A stretch of 64,000 bases of DNA, taken from positions 335,191 to 399,190 of the forward strand of contig CAYTPI010000001.1 of NCBI GenBank assembly GCA_964439625.1. The letters run 5' to 3'. The notes under the pieces are model-generated. The model was not told the DNA's origin and ran no database searches. It saw nothing but the letters and a program-made list of their open reading frames with translations. Shown one piece after another: positions 52,111 through 60,605 of this stretch. The stretch is from CAYTPI01 sp964439625. GTDB lineage: Bacteria; Chloroflexota; Anaerolineae; Aggregatilineales; UBA3940. Position numbers and translations under genes: made by a program. Each line of letters opens with the position of its first letter. Position 1 is the stretch's first letter.

Positions 52111-52740
52111 TTAGGTGCGGCGGTTGTAGAACTCAACAACCAACTGCTCATTGACTGGCACCGGAATTTCAACGCGCTCGGGCACATAGTCAAGTTCAGC
52201 CATGAATTGATCACGGTTAACCTTGATGTACTGTGGGGCCGCCGTTGCTTCGTCACGCCACTGCTTGAACTGCTCAACCCTTTGTGATTTTGGCTTCATC
52301 TGAATTAACTCGCCGGGCTTTACATTATAGGATGGGCGGTCAACAATTGCGCCGTCAATCATAATATGACGGTGTACAACAATTTGGCGCGCTGCCCAGA
52401 TGGTAGGGGCGAGTCCTGCTCGATAAACTATATTGTCAAGGCGACGCTCTAATAACTTAAGCATCTCTGCACCGGTTGCACCTTTACCCTGAGCGGCCTT
52501 CAAGTAATAGCGGCGCAGTTGTCCTTCACGCACATTGTAAATGAACGCCAACTTCTGTTTTTCGTCTAGCTGAATACCATAGTCACTACGACGCCGGGAA
52601 CCACGGAATTGCTTTTCTGGCCCGTGCTGTCCGGGTGGGTAGGCTCGCTTGTCCAAAATTTTTTGATACTTCGGGCGTGGGACTAACAGCTCACCAAAGC
52701 GACGCTGCTTCTTGGCCTTGGGCCCATGATATGAAGACAT
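52111..52740 (-). CDS. rpsD: Ribosomal protein S4
   Basis: 209 residues; S4 nucleates assembly of the 30S body and binds 16S rRNA. The N-terminal KAKKQRRFGE and QHGPEKQFRG blocks, then LLKLLERRLDN-type sequence (here EMLKLLERRLDNIVYRAG) and the S4 RNA-binding domain (AARQIVVHRHIMIDGAIVDRPSY) are all present. There is no N-terminal zinc cysteine set, so it is a C-minus S4. It stands alone here, outside any ribosomal operon. ATG 52740 starts the typical MSSYHGP; the frame extends to 52776. Confidence 0.97.
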   Translation of the reverse strand: MSSYHGPKAKKQRRFGELLVPRPKYQKILDKRAYPPGQHGPEKQFRGSRRRSDYGIQLDEKQKLAFIYNVREGQLRRYYLKAAQGKGATGAEMLKLLERRLDNIVYRAGLAPTIWAARQIVVHRHIMIDGAIVDRPSYNVKPGELIQMKPKSQRVEQFKQWRDEATAAPQYIKVNRDQFMAELDYVPERVEIPVPVNEQLVVEFYNRRT

Positions 52741-52816
52741 AGTTAAATAAACCTCGTTCCTGCTTACATGTACCACTGCGCCAGCAATGGTTGTTCATGA
52801 CTGATTTAGAGCGAAC

Positions 52817-52835
52817 TGCGCACAATCTGTGCGCA
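52817..52835 (-). promoter_or_regulatory. Palindrome in the rpsD 5' leader
   Basis: TGCGCACA-ATC-TGTGCGCA, an 8-bp perfect stem with a 3-base centre, placed about 7 bases after the expected transcription start of rpsD and about 77 bases before its ATG. It could be an RNA hairpin used in S4 autoregulation, or a protein-binding palindrome. Confidence 0.55.
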
Positions 52836-52848
52836 CAAGCGACTTAGA

Positions 52849-52876
52849 ATTATACACAAACCCAGCAGGATTTCCA
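52849..52876 (-). promoter_or_regulatory. Probable rpsD promoter
   Basis: On the minus strand, TGGAAA (52871-52876) is followed after 16 bases by a perfect TATAAT (52849-52854). It lies about 110 bases upstream of the rpsD start. Confidence 0.6.
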
Positions 52877-52900
52877 GATATTTTGCGAAATTGCCTGCTG

Positions 52901-53863
52901 TTACATGTCAAAGCGCTTCATATAAGTGTAGTAGCAAGCAAATGATCGGAATGGGGCGAATTCTGCCGCGGCCTGCTCAAGCTGCTTTTTGCTGATTGTA
53001 TCATCGCGATCTCCGTAGTAGGGTGCAAGTGTCTCACGCGTATTTTTCTCGTCGATGAATACATCTGGGTGGGGCAAACCGCGCATGGCGACATTTTGGG
53101 CAGTCCATGGGCCGACGCCTTTGAGTTCCTTGAGTGTTGTCACAGCCTCTTTGCCCGGTAGTTGGCGCAGCCTGTCAAAATCCCACTTATTTGGTTCCTT
53201 CAAAAAGCGCCCCGAGATACCCGTCAGGTAGCTGGCTTTTTGACGACTAAAACGCATGTCACGTAGTGCTTCCTCATTGGCTCGAGCAAGTTCCACTGGG
53301 CGAGGCAGCATAGCACGTTGTTCGTCGCCAAAGCTGATGCGTTCACCATAGTTCGTGATGAGGGCCTCATCGAGCTTTGTCGCTAACCCAGGGAAGATTT
53401 GCGCGTGTACAAGGCTCTTGAGCATAGCTTCCCATGCGCCACCATAGTTGACTGGACGAACAGGCCAACACATCTTAATAATCTCTTTGCCGTACTGATT
53501 GATTGCTAGCGCGTCACGAACATCGTCCATATTGACATCGAGAAAAAACCGACGATTGACCCGCTCGGAAATTGTCTGAATAACCTCGTCATTCGCTTTG
53601 GGGTCGTCGCCTGCTGGATCAATGACAACCATCACACGGTGATCATCGGGGCTACTGAGCGTCAATCGGTAGACGGCATCATCAACACGTTCCAATCTTT
53701 GTAGCACAGCTTGTTCTTCGTCGAGCGTATCGAGGATGGTGCTTGCACCGCTGCCGCTGATGTTGGAGAGAGCCTGCGAAAAACTGAAGTATTTCGTGGC
53801 ATTTAGTACCAACTGAACCTGCCTTGAGTCTATATCCTTTGTTGACTGAATGAGGGTTTCCAT
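52901..53863 (-). CDS. AlkA-like DNA-3-methyladenine glycosylase II
   Basis: A 320-residue HhH-GPD superfamily glycosylase. The helix-hairpin-helix is LKELKGVGPWTAQNVAM, followed by RGLPHPDVFIDEKNTRE, which covers the catalytic Asp position of AlkA (acidic pair Asp-Glu in a slightly shortened loop). The N-terminal third has the AlkA-type beta domain (YRLTLSSPDDHRVMVVID). It excises alkylated purines and complements Tag at the left end of the window. The C-terminal FRSFACYYTYMKR matches the usual RPWRSYAxxYLW block. AAGGATG precedes ATG 53863. Confidence 0.88.
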   Translation of the reverse strand: METLIQSTKDIDSRQVQLVLNATKYFSFSQALSNISGSGASTILDTLDEEQAVLQRLERVDDAVYRLTLSSPDDHRVMVVIDPAGDDPKANDEVIQTISERVNRRFFLDVNMDDVRDALAINQYGKEIIKMCWPVRPVNYGGAWEAMLKSLVHAQIFPGLATKLDEALITNYGERISFGDEQRAMLPRPVELARANEEALRDMRFSRQKASYLTGISGRFLKEPNKWDFDRLRQLPGKEAVTTLKELKGVGPWTAQNVAMRGLPHPDVFIDEKNTRETLAPYYGDRDDTISKKQLEQAAAEFAPFRSFACYYTYMKRFDM

Positions 53864-53986
53864 CTTGTCATCCTTATCGTTGTTTAGTACAAATGTTCTG
53901 ATATCGATTATAGTATATATCGGCCAAATTCCCCTTGTTTATGCAGTAATTTGCTGTGCAGTATGGTTTAACGGTAACGTTGCGCC

Positions 53987-56266
53987 ATGCAATTTTCCCA
54001 GACGAAAAATTATTGGAAGCTAGCCCTTTTAATTCTTTTGGCCGGTTTCTTTTTACGTCTCGTTGAGTCTACCAGTCTGCCGATCTTCCTCGATGAGGCC
54101 TTGCACATAGGGCGGGCCTATGAGGTGCTGGACGGTAATTTCTTCAACGATGGCTTCAATCAAAATAAGTGGCTTTACTCAGTGGCGTTGGCTGGTTTTC
54201 TTCCACAGGGGCCAGAGTCAGTTTTTTTGTCGCGTTACTTGAACGTTCTTCTTGCTACTGTGACGATTGCAGCCTGTATCAGCGTTGTAGCGCTGTTAGG
54301 CCGCAGATCAACTGGGCTGATAGCTGGCTTAATCTATGTAGTGCTGCCGTTGGCTGTCTTCCATGAGCGCCAAGCTTTAGTTGACCCTATGATGACGACC
54401 TTTGCGATGCTGGCTGTGGTCTTCGCCCTTCGCTTTCTTCGTAAACAGCGAATTACTTGGGCAATCGGCATTATCATCTGTCTGATTATCGCTTACCTGA
54501 CGAAGCTAGCAGGCTTAGCCTATTTTTTCGTGCCGCTGGTTGCGGCTGTTGTACTGACACAATCATGGCGAGAACGTCTCTTCAAGACAGGGCTTACCAT
54601 TGCCGCTGTTGGAGCAGCAGCATTGCTGCTCGTGCGTTTTTATGATTATCTTGATGATGAGGATATCGGCACCATTCAAACATATAGTGCTGATCAAGGT
54701 AATCTGATTGTTGTGAGTGAGCGTTTACTGCAAGATTTGGCTGACTACAGTTTGATTCTGTGGCGTTATGGGGGAGTCGTGCTGTGTGCCGTCTTATTAA
54801 GCAGTCTTGTATTACTATTGACGCATGAGCGCTGGCGGCCTATGTTGTTTTTGCTGTTATCAATTGGTGGCTTGACGTTGGTGCCGTTCATAGCGGCTCG
54901 CCCAGTTGAAGACTTTTTACCACGTTATGTTATGTACAGCGCTCCGCTGATTGCTGCCCTCGCGGCTGTAGCTGTCGAACAACTTGGTAGTCGATGGCGA
55001 GAGACAACTTGGGTTCAGCCAGCTCTGATAGTTGGCATTGTGCTGCAATCTTTGTGTTTTAATGCGCTGTTGATCGTGGCTCCGCGGCAAGCTCCTCTCG
55101 TTCCAGTGGATCGTTCGCAGTACATCACGGGGAGCCCCAGCAGCTTCGAGTACAAAGCGCTTGCTGAGTATGTTCTCACTGAAAAAGCTCGCACGCAGCA
55201 AGCCCCATTTTTGTTAATCGAGGGCGACCCAGAAATATTGCAGGCCTATTTTGGCCTAACGGGTGGATCTATTTCTGCTCTTGATAAACCGTCAGATGCC
55301 CAACGCTTCGCGGTTGCATCAGCATTGGCTCGGGGTGATGCTGTCTATATTGCAGATGACGTGCGAACGGATAGTACGCTAGATTTACCACTTTATGGTG
55401 AAGTAACTGAGCAAGTAGCTCAGTTCGATGGTAGCGCTCGTGATCTGTGGCTTCATCAAGTTGAGGCGGCGCGAGACCCGCTTGCTACCTTAGTGTATGA
55501 GCAGCTTGTTGCATTGCCTGAAGCCATGACAAACGATGTTGAAACTATCGCTGAACAAACGCAGGCCTCTGTCCGGTATGCATTGCCGGCTAACTTTGCG
55601 GCGCCGCTCGATGGGGAACCATTGGATGTGTCGCAGTGGCCGCTTGAAGCGGATGGTGCTGGGCAAGCCCTGCCGCAGCAGGCTCCGAATACCACCTTTG
55701 CGGTAATTTGGGTGGATGAAGCTGCACTTGACCCACAGCGTCGGCTGCCGATCTTGCTGAGTGAGTCATACTTTCTGCTTCGTGAACATTGGGCTGGCCT
55801 GCTACATTCCGTTGAGTATGACACGGGTCCATCATCTATTGGTGCACGCACAAACGGTACTCGGCTCGAGGGAGTCATTTACTTAGAAGAAGATGCCTTG
55901 ATCGATACTGACGCACGCCCAGGTGACTACATCCGTGTGTATACAGCATGGCGCAGCCAGGAACGGATTGAAGATTCGTTTGAACTCTTCTTTCATTTAT
56001 TGGCTGTTGACGGGCAGTTGGTGGCACAGGCAGATGGAGTCCCTGTCAATGGGTTACGACCGACTTCATCATGGGCGGTTGACGAAATTATTCAAGATCG
56101 GCGCGTTGTACATATTCCCGAAAGTCTTCCGTCAGGTGAATACCGATTGGTCGTCGGGATGTACTTACCGCAGTCTGGGCTGCGTTTACCTGTAACACCA
56201 CCTGAGCGTGACACAATCGCCACGACAGGAGACACAATTGTCCTTGGAAGCGTTAACATCGAATAA
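53987..56266 (+). CDS. GT39/PMT-like membrane glycosyltransferase
   Basis: A 759-residue protein. The N-terminal 400 residues hold about 11 membrane helices, with the GT-C acidic motif in the first external loop (IFLDEALHIGRAYEV, Asp-Glu) and a second acidic block in FHERQALVDPMMTTF, as in dolichyl-phosphate-mannose transferases. The C-terminal 350 residues are soluble and extracytoplasmic. They include a beta-sandwich-like end with GDYIRVYTAWRSQERIEDSFELF and YRLVVGMYLPQSGLRLP, a pattern often seen in Chloroflexota PMT-like proteins. It probably transfers sugar from a polyprenyl phosphate; the acceptor is unknown. Confidence 0.8.
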   Translation: MQFSQTKNYWKLALLILLAGFFLRLVESTSLPIFLDEALHIGRAYEVLDGNFFNDGFNQNKWLYSVALAGFLPQGPESVFLSRYLNVLLATVTIAACISVVALLGRRSTGLIAGLIYVVLPLAVFHERQALVDPMMTTFAMLAVVFALRFLRKQRITWAIGIIICLIIAYLTKLAGLAYFFVPLVAAVVLTQSWRERLFKTGLTIAAVGAAALLLVRFYDYLDDEDIGTIQTYSADQGNLIVVSERLLQDLADYSLILWRYGGVVLCAVLLSSLVLLLTHERWRPMLFLLLSIGGLTLVPFIAARPVEDFLPRYVMYSAPLIAALAAVAVEQLGSRWRETTWVQPALIVGIVLQSLCFNALLIVAPRQAPLVPVDRSQYITGSPSSFEYKALAEYVLTEKARTQQAPFLLIEGDPEILQAYFGLTGGSISALDKPSDAQRFAVASALARGDAVYIADDVRTDSTLDLPLYGEVTEQVAQFDGSARDLWLHQVEAARDPLATLVYEQLVALPEAMTNDVETIAEQTQASVRYALPANFAAPLDGEPLDVSQWPLEADGAGQALPQQAPNTTFAVIWVDEAALDPQRRLPILLSESYFLLREHWAGLLHSVEYDTGPSSIGARTNGTRLEGVIYLEEDALIDTDARPGDYIRVYTAWRSQERIEDSFELFFHLLAVDGQLVAQADGVPVNGLRPTSSWAVDEIIQDRRVVHIPESLPSGEYRLVVGMYLPQSGLRLPVTPPERDTIATTGDTIVLGSVNIE

Positions 56267-56450
56267 GAACTCAGAGAGTTTATTTACGCTTACCCCTACT
56301 CTTATGCACTTCAACACTGAACTTCTCGGAAAGTCACGAAATTGGTAGATGAGGGCTCTTGCTAACCGAGCAAAGTTCGTGTACAGTCCTTTTATAACGT
56401 TTGGCGTGTTAAGAGGGGCTCCAAGCCCCATGCTTCGGAAGGTAAAACCC

Positions 56451-56621
56451 ATGGAACCAGGTATTTTAGCTCCACTCGGTTTAGCGGTAGGAGCACTACT
56501 AGGTGGCATTGCTCTACAAAATGAAGTAGAGCGCCAGAAGCGCGAGAACGAAGAAAAGTCTCGTGTGCCCGTACCCGTTGAGAATGACGACCCGCGTACA
56601 ACACAAAGAAAACAGCCCTAA
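56451..56621 (+). CDS. Small single-span membrane protein
   Basis: A 56-residue protein with one hydrophobic Gly/Leu/Ala helix (residues 3-22, LAPLGLAVGALLGGIAL) and a charged tail (EVERQKRENEEKSR). ATG 56451 is chosen because GGAAGG lies 8 bases upstream. Upstream in-frame codons lack protein character. It is short, but the good ribosome binding site and the following terminator support it. The role is unknown. Confidence 0.6.
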   Translation: MEPGILAPLGLAVGALLGGIALQNEVERQKRENEEKSRVPVPVENDDPRTTQRKQP

Positions 56622-56638
56622 CTTGCTGGATAACTCCC

Positions 56639-56667
56639 ACATGCTACCGTGCAAAGGTAGCATGTGT
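56639..56667. terminator. Terminator between small membrane protein and Nudix gene
   Basis: A perfect 11-bp stem CACATGCTACC (56639-56649) / GGTAGCATGTG (56657-56667) with a 7-base loop between converging genes. There is no long T-run. Confidence 0.7.
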
Positions 56668-56689
56668 ACTATCTAGCATCTCCCCTACG

Positions 56690-57448
56690 TTAGCTAAGTT
56701 TTGTCTCCGGCAAAAAATTTAAATGCTCCCAACCGAGCGCATCACTATAAATAGGGCTAATCGCCCGACCATCGTCTGCTGTGCCTCGGCTAATCTCGCT
56801 TTGGCTCAACCACTGGTTGCCTGCGTTGTCCAGTAGATCAACTTTTAGCGTTTCTACAAAGAAAAACGAAAACGTATAGCGTGTCAAAACACCGTAGGTT
56901 GCACTAAGTGCCTGTTGCTGCCATTGACTGGCTACTTTGCGTAAAGCTACCTCGCTCTTTGACGGTATATGGGATAATTCCAACTCCTCGAACATTTCAC
57001 GGCGTAAGGCTGTCTCATCGTTCGCATCTTCTAGGTTACGCTTGCCGCCTATTGGCTGATAGCGTTGGGCATGGACATCATACTGCATATAGTAATGGTC
57101 AATGCCATTGTGCTTACGCTTGATGATCGCCTCAACAACAGACACAACACGGGCGGGGGTTGGGTTAGGCACAACAATAAGTCGGGCCTTCTCGATCACC
57201 ATGATCAAGTCTACTCCGCGGAGATTGCCTAAGTCCAACGTGTTCCAATCAAATTGAACCGTGGCCCCATCTTGTGCATGCGCCCGCAAGACATCGAACA
57301 AAAGGGCACTGACTTCACCGGTTGGGGTATTTGCATCGTTTAGTAAACCGAGCAGCTTGAATGCATCTCGCATCCCTTGTTGATAGGGTGTTTGTAGCGA
57401 GGTGCCGCTTTTGATGTTCGCCAGTGTCTGTATGATCGTTTCTGCCAT
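56690..57448 (-). CDS. Nudix-hydrolase-like protein with atypical Nudix box
   Basis: About 252 residues. The N-terminal half (about 100 residues) is unrecognised. The C-terminal half is Nudix-like: GGKRNLEDANDETALRREMF followed by EELEL. The core REMFEEL fits RE-U-x-EE, but the spacing from the first Glu to RE is 9 rather than 7 residues and the final Gly is Glu. It may hydrolyse a nucleoside diphosphate derivative, or have lost activity. ATG 57448 has AAGGAAG upstream; the frame extends to 57508. It is divergent from the kinase gene. Confidence 0.72.
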   Translation of the reverse strand: MAETIIQTLANIKSGTSLQTPYQQGMRDAFKLLGLLNDANTPTGEVSALLFDVLRAHAQDGATVQFDWNTLDLGNLRGVDLIMVIEKARLIVVPNPTPARVVSVVEAIIKRKHNGIDHYYMQYDVHAQRYQPIGGKRNLEDANDETALRREMFEELELSHIPSKSEVALRKVASQWQQQALSATYGVLTRYTFSFFFVETLKVDLLDNAGNQWLSQSEISRGTADDGRAISPIYSDALGWEHLNFLPETKLS

Positions 57449-57539
57449 GTTGTTTGCTTCCTTGTTTAGTTTTCCATGGGTTGCATCTGTTGAGAGGATC
57501 AGCGTCACATTAAAATATGATTGCGATCACTGCTGCCAC

Positions 57540-57557
57540 CTTAGCTACTGTGCTAAG
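57540..57557. promoter_or_regulatory. Possible operator palindrome between Nudix and kinase genes
   Basis: CTTAGC (57540-57545) and GCTAAG (57552-57557) form a 6-bp inverted repeat with a 6-base centre in the divergent intergenic region, about 60 bases before the kinase start. It is short, so chance is possible. Confidence 0.3.
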
Positions 57558-57616
57558 ATTTAAATGCATTAATACTAAATTCTACTTCAAATATACCGGA
57601 CAGTACGGAGCTTCTG

Positions 57617-59431
57617 ATGGAAATTGATATGGGTCACTCAGTTGGCCCCTACGATATTATTGAACAAGTCGGTTCTGGTGGCATGGCAACCGTCTACAAG
57701 GCATGGCAGCGTAACATGCACCGAGTGGTTGCTATTAAAATGCTGCCGCGCCTATTCAGCATGGATGCAGTGTTTGTTGCACGCTTTGATCGCGAAGCAC
57801 GAACTATTGCCAGCCTCGAGCATGCTCGTATTCTCCCCGTCTACGATTATGGCTCCGAAGATGGTGTATTCTACATTGTGATGCGTTATCTGGACTCTGG
57901 AACGTTGGCAGAGCGTATTGAAAAAGGGCCAATGCCGCTGGCAGAAGTCAGCCGGATTATCACGCAAATCGCTGAGGGGCTGGACTACGCGCACCGTCGT
58001 GGCGTAGTTCACCGCGATATTAAGCCCAGTAACGTCATGTTGGACGACAGTAATGATGTTTACATCACCGATTTTGGGCTGGCAAAATCTATCGACGGAG
58101 ATAATCAAATTACCGGTTCGGCGGTGGTCGGGTCACCGGCATATATGTCGCCAGAGCAAGGTGTTGGTCAGGAGTTGGACGCCCGCAGTGATATCTATTC
58201 ATTAGGTATCGTGCTCTATGAAATGGTAGTCGGTGAGACACCCTTCGATGCTACGACTCCAATGGCACTCGTCATGAAGCACATCAATGAGCCACCACCA
58301 CCACCAACATCTCTGAACTTAGACGTTCCCAAAGAAGTTGAAGACATCATTTTTAGGGCAATCGAGAAAAACCCGGATGACCGCTTCCAGTCTGCCAAAG
58401 ATTTGGCAAGAGCGCTCACACAGTTTGTTAGCGAGCAGGTCGTTGATGTTGTTCCACCGGGTGGAGGGCGTATACCCTCTCAGTCTTCTTTCGTCCGCCC
58501 TCAGATGATAGCCAAACCCTGGACAATGCAGATTGAACCAGCTGGTGCAGCAGAGCAGACCGTTCAAAAGCAGCCGGATGATAAAAAGTTTCCTGTTGTC
58601 CCTGTCATTTTCGGCGTGCTGGCTGTTATGGGTGTTGTAGCTCTTATTAGTGCTTTTGTGGCTGTCAGGGGGATGACTGATAATGCTGATCAAACAGAAC
58701 CGCCACGCTTGGTCCAAAGTGAAGTCAGCGTGGGGAGCGAGTCAACCTTGCCGGAGAACCCAATCTTTGTACAAACTTTTGATGACGAAGAGGCACTCAG
58801 TAGCCAGTGGCGGCTGAGCGACGAAGGTGTTCAGCAGGAACTGCGCAATGGTCAGATCACCGCTTACCTCGATGGCACCAACGAAATTGGTTGGGGAGCA
58901 TTTGTTAATGTCGATGCTATTTTGAGTACGGCTGGCTTGACCGTTGGCGATACGTATTATGTCCGAACTGATGTCACGTTTGTGCCTGGAGCGATATCAC
59001 AAGCAGCAGGGTTGGTGATCGTGAACCGATCGCAGGATGCGGTCTTCAGTTTTACTCGTCAATATTGTGATCCTGAACGCGTAGCGGGCTGCTCAGGTGA
59101 TGATATTGTATTCAATGATTTACGCTCTACTGGTACCCGCTTAGATGCGCTTGTTGAGCGTGAGACGCGCATCCAGGCTAATGCACCAGACCTTTCTAAT
59201 GATCCGGTTGCCTTGGCCCTAGTGTTCCGCTCTGGCGCAGTGGATGCTTACTACAGTGTTGATCAGGGTAATTCATGGCGGCAGGTAACATCGGCGACAC
59301 AACTATTTGACCTCACCATTTCGGGCATTGGTGTTGTACTAAGGGGTTTAGGTACATCATCGGAAGCGTCATTTGATAATTTTGTCATTGATAGCGGCCT
59401 CCCAGAGTTCGCGACTTCCTCCGAAGAATAA
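57617..59431 (+). CDS. Transmembrane Ser/Thr protein kinase, copy 2
   Basis: A 604-residue Hanks-type kinase. Kinase domain residues 12-270: G-loop VGSGGMATVY, Lys41 in VAIKML, HRDIKPSN (132-139), DFG 152-154 and SPE 178-180, with an activation loop rich in Thr/Ser (NQITGSAVVGSPAY). A juxtamembrane linker, one membrane helix (about 327-350) and an extracellular beta-sandwich domain (about 385-600) of concanavalin/LamG character (AAGLVIVNRSQDAVFSF, VDAYYSVDQGNSWRQV) follow. The sensor domain is unlike that of the first kinase. GGAG lies 7 bases before ATG 57617. Confidence 0.93.
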   Translation: MEIDMGHSVGPYDIIEQVGSGGMATVYKAWQRNMHRVVAIKMLPRLFSMDAVFVARFDREARTIASLEHARILPVYDYGSEDGVFYIVMRYLDSGTLAERIEKGPMPLAEVSRIITQIAEGLDYAHRRGVVHRDIKPSNVMLDDSNDVYITDFGLAKSIDGDNQITGSAVVGSPAYMSPEQGVGQELDARSDIYSLGIVLYEMVVGETPFDATTPMALVMKHINEPPPPPTSLNLDVPKEVEDIIFRAIEKNPDDRFQSAKDLARALTQFVSEQVVDVVPPGGGRIPSQSSFVRPQMIAKPWTMQIEPAGAAEQTVQKQPDDKKFPVVPVIFGVLAVMGVVALISAFVAVRGMTDNADQTEPPRLVQSEVSVGSESTLPENPIFVQTFDDEEALSSQWRLSDEGVQQELRNGQITAYLDGTNEIGWGAFVNVDAILSTAGLTVGDTYYVRTDVTFVPGAISQAAGLVIVNRSQDAVFSFTRQYCDPERVAGCSGDDIVFNDLRSTGTRLDALVERETRIQANAPDLSNDPVALALVFRSGAVDAYYSVDQGNSWRQVTSATQLFDLTISGIGVVLRGLGTSSEASFDNFVIDSGLPEFATSSEE

Positions 59432-59508
59432 TCACAAATGTGCGTTCTTAATGCTGTTTTAATTACAACTAATCTTGACAAACCGAATTTCACCTGATAT
59501 TATTAGTT

Positions 59509-59585
59509 AACTTAGGAACTTTCTCCACCCTTCTCAGTAGCTCCTTCGAACTGTGGCAACCCCGGGGAAAGTTCCTTAGTTTTTT
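59509..59585 (+). terminator. Long-stem terminator or structured RNA after kinase 2
   Basis: An 18-base left arm (59509-59526) pairs with 59564-59581 (16 Watson-Crick pairs, one G-T, one mismatch) around a 37-base loop and is followed by six T residues. The loop is much longer than in the other terminators of the window. Confidence 0.7.
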
Positions 59586-59702
59586 CCATAGAAGTCAATC
59601 AAACTTGCAACATCCCCCGTCTAATCAACGTACATGCCTGTAGTGTTGAACTTTGAGTGTTGCTTTCTATTATCAATAGGGTGCGGCACACGGAGTGCGA
59701 AA

Positions 59703-60284
59703 ATGATTAAGAGTAAACAAACAAAACCAATGAAAGTCATCGGAGCTGGGCTGGTAGGCATCGGTAGTCTATTATTGATCAGCCGTGTCTTTCCAATTCA
59801 GGTATGGCCGCTTGTCTGTCTCGTGCCTGGTCTATTGTTCTTCGTCGCAGTTTTTCTCGGCGGGCGAAAACTGGCACCGCTTGCGATTCCCGGTGCAGTT
59901 ATTTCGATGGTTGGCTTATTGCTATTGTATCAGGCTAACTTCAACCATTATGAAAGCTGGGCGTATGCTTGGGCGCTGGTATTTCCAACGTCTATCGGCG
60001 TGGGATTGATACTCAATGGCTTATGGAGTGGCGTTGACCGGCTTGTACGGATTGGTTGGCGTTATCTCGCTGTTGGGCTCACGATCTTTGGTATCCTTGG
60101 CATCTTCTTCGAATTGCTTATCGGCATCAGTAATAATGCGATGACTAACATTGTCTGGCCCTTGCTTATTATTGGCGCTGGCATCCTACTGCTTGTTCGG
60201 CGTAAGCCCATTCGTCTTGGTGAACCTGCGCCACAGCAGGAGGAGATTGAATTCGAACCTCTAGATGCAAACCGTTACCGCTAA
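59703..60284 (+). CDS. Hypothetical polytopic membrane protein
   Basis: A 193-residue protein with about six membrane helices in paired arrangement and a short acidic tail (QQEEIEFEPLDANRYR). The pattern of helix pairs ending in short basic loops (RVFPIQVWP, RRKPIRLGEP) recalls small LiaF/DUF-type membrane sensor proteins, but I do not assign a family. ATG 59703 has GGAG 7 bases upstream; the frame extends to 59634. The next small membrane protein lies 72 bases downstream. Confidence 0.65.
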   Translation: MIKSKQTKPMKVIGAGLVGIGSLLLISRVFPIQVWPLVCLVPGLLFFVAVFLGGRKLAPLAIPGAVISMVGLLLLYQANFNHYESWAYAWALVFPTSIGVGLILNGLWSGVDRLVRIGWRYLAVGLTIFGILGIFFELLIGISNNAMTNIVWPLLIIGAGILLLVRRKPIRLGEPAPQQEEIEFEPLDANRYR

Positions 60285-60294
60285 AGCTCCTATT

Positions 60295-60325
60295 GCTGAT
60301 GGTGTCGGCCCTCGGTACCATCAGC
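60295..60325. other. Intergenic hairpin
   Basis: GCTGATGGT (60295-60303) pairs with ACCATCAGC (60317-60325) over a 13-base loop. There is no T-run. It lies between two membrane-protein genes on the plus strand and may modulate expression or mRNA stability. Confidence 0.5.
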
Positions 60326-60356
60326 GTGAGTAACTCAATCTGTAACCAGAGGACCC

Positions 60357-60605
60357 ATGACCGAAGAAACCTCAGAACGTATGTCGCTTCTGACGCGATT
60401 AACCGTGCGCATTTTTCGCCGGGCGCAACCTTTTGGTGATCAATTTGGGGCCTTTGGTGATTGGCTCAACCAGCCAAGCGACATTGAAGGGGTTGCGACT
60501 CGGATTGCTTCTATTGCATTGGCGTTTCTGGGCGCAGTTCTCTTCTCGTTGTTCTTGTGTACCATCGCTTACGGTTTGAATTTGCTTGTAGCTGGTTTGT
60601 TCTAA
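60357..60605 (+). CDS. Small membrane protein
   Basis: An 82-residue protein with a basic N-terminal half (LLTRLTVRIFRRAQPF) and one C-terminal membrane helix (residues 52-80, ALAFLGAVLFSLFLCTIAYGL). The family is unrecognised. AGAGGA lies 4 bases before ATG 60357. Its stop overlaps the stop of the convergent HEAT gene by four bases. Confidence 0.6.
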   Translation: MTEETSERMSLLTRLTVRIFRRAQPFGDQFGAFGDWLNQPSDIEGVATRIASIALAFLGAVLFSLFLCTIAYGLNLLVAGLF

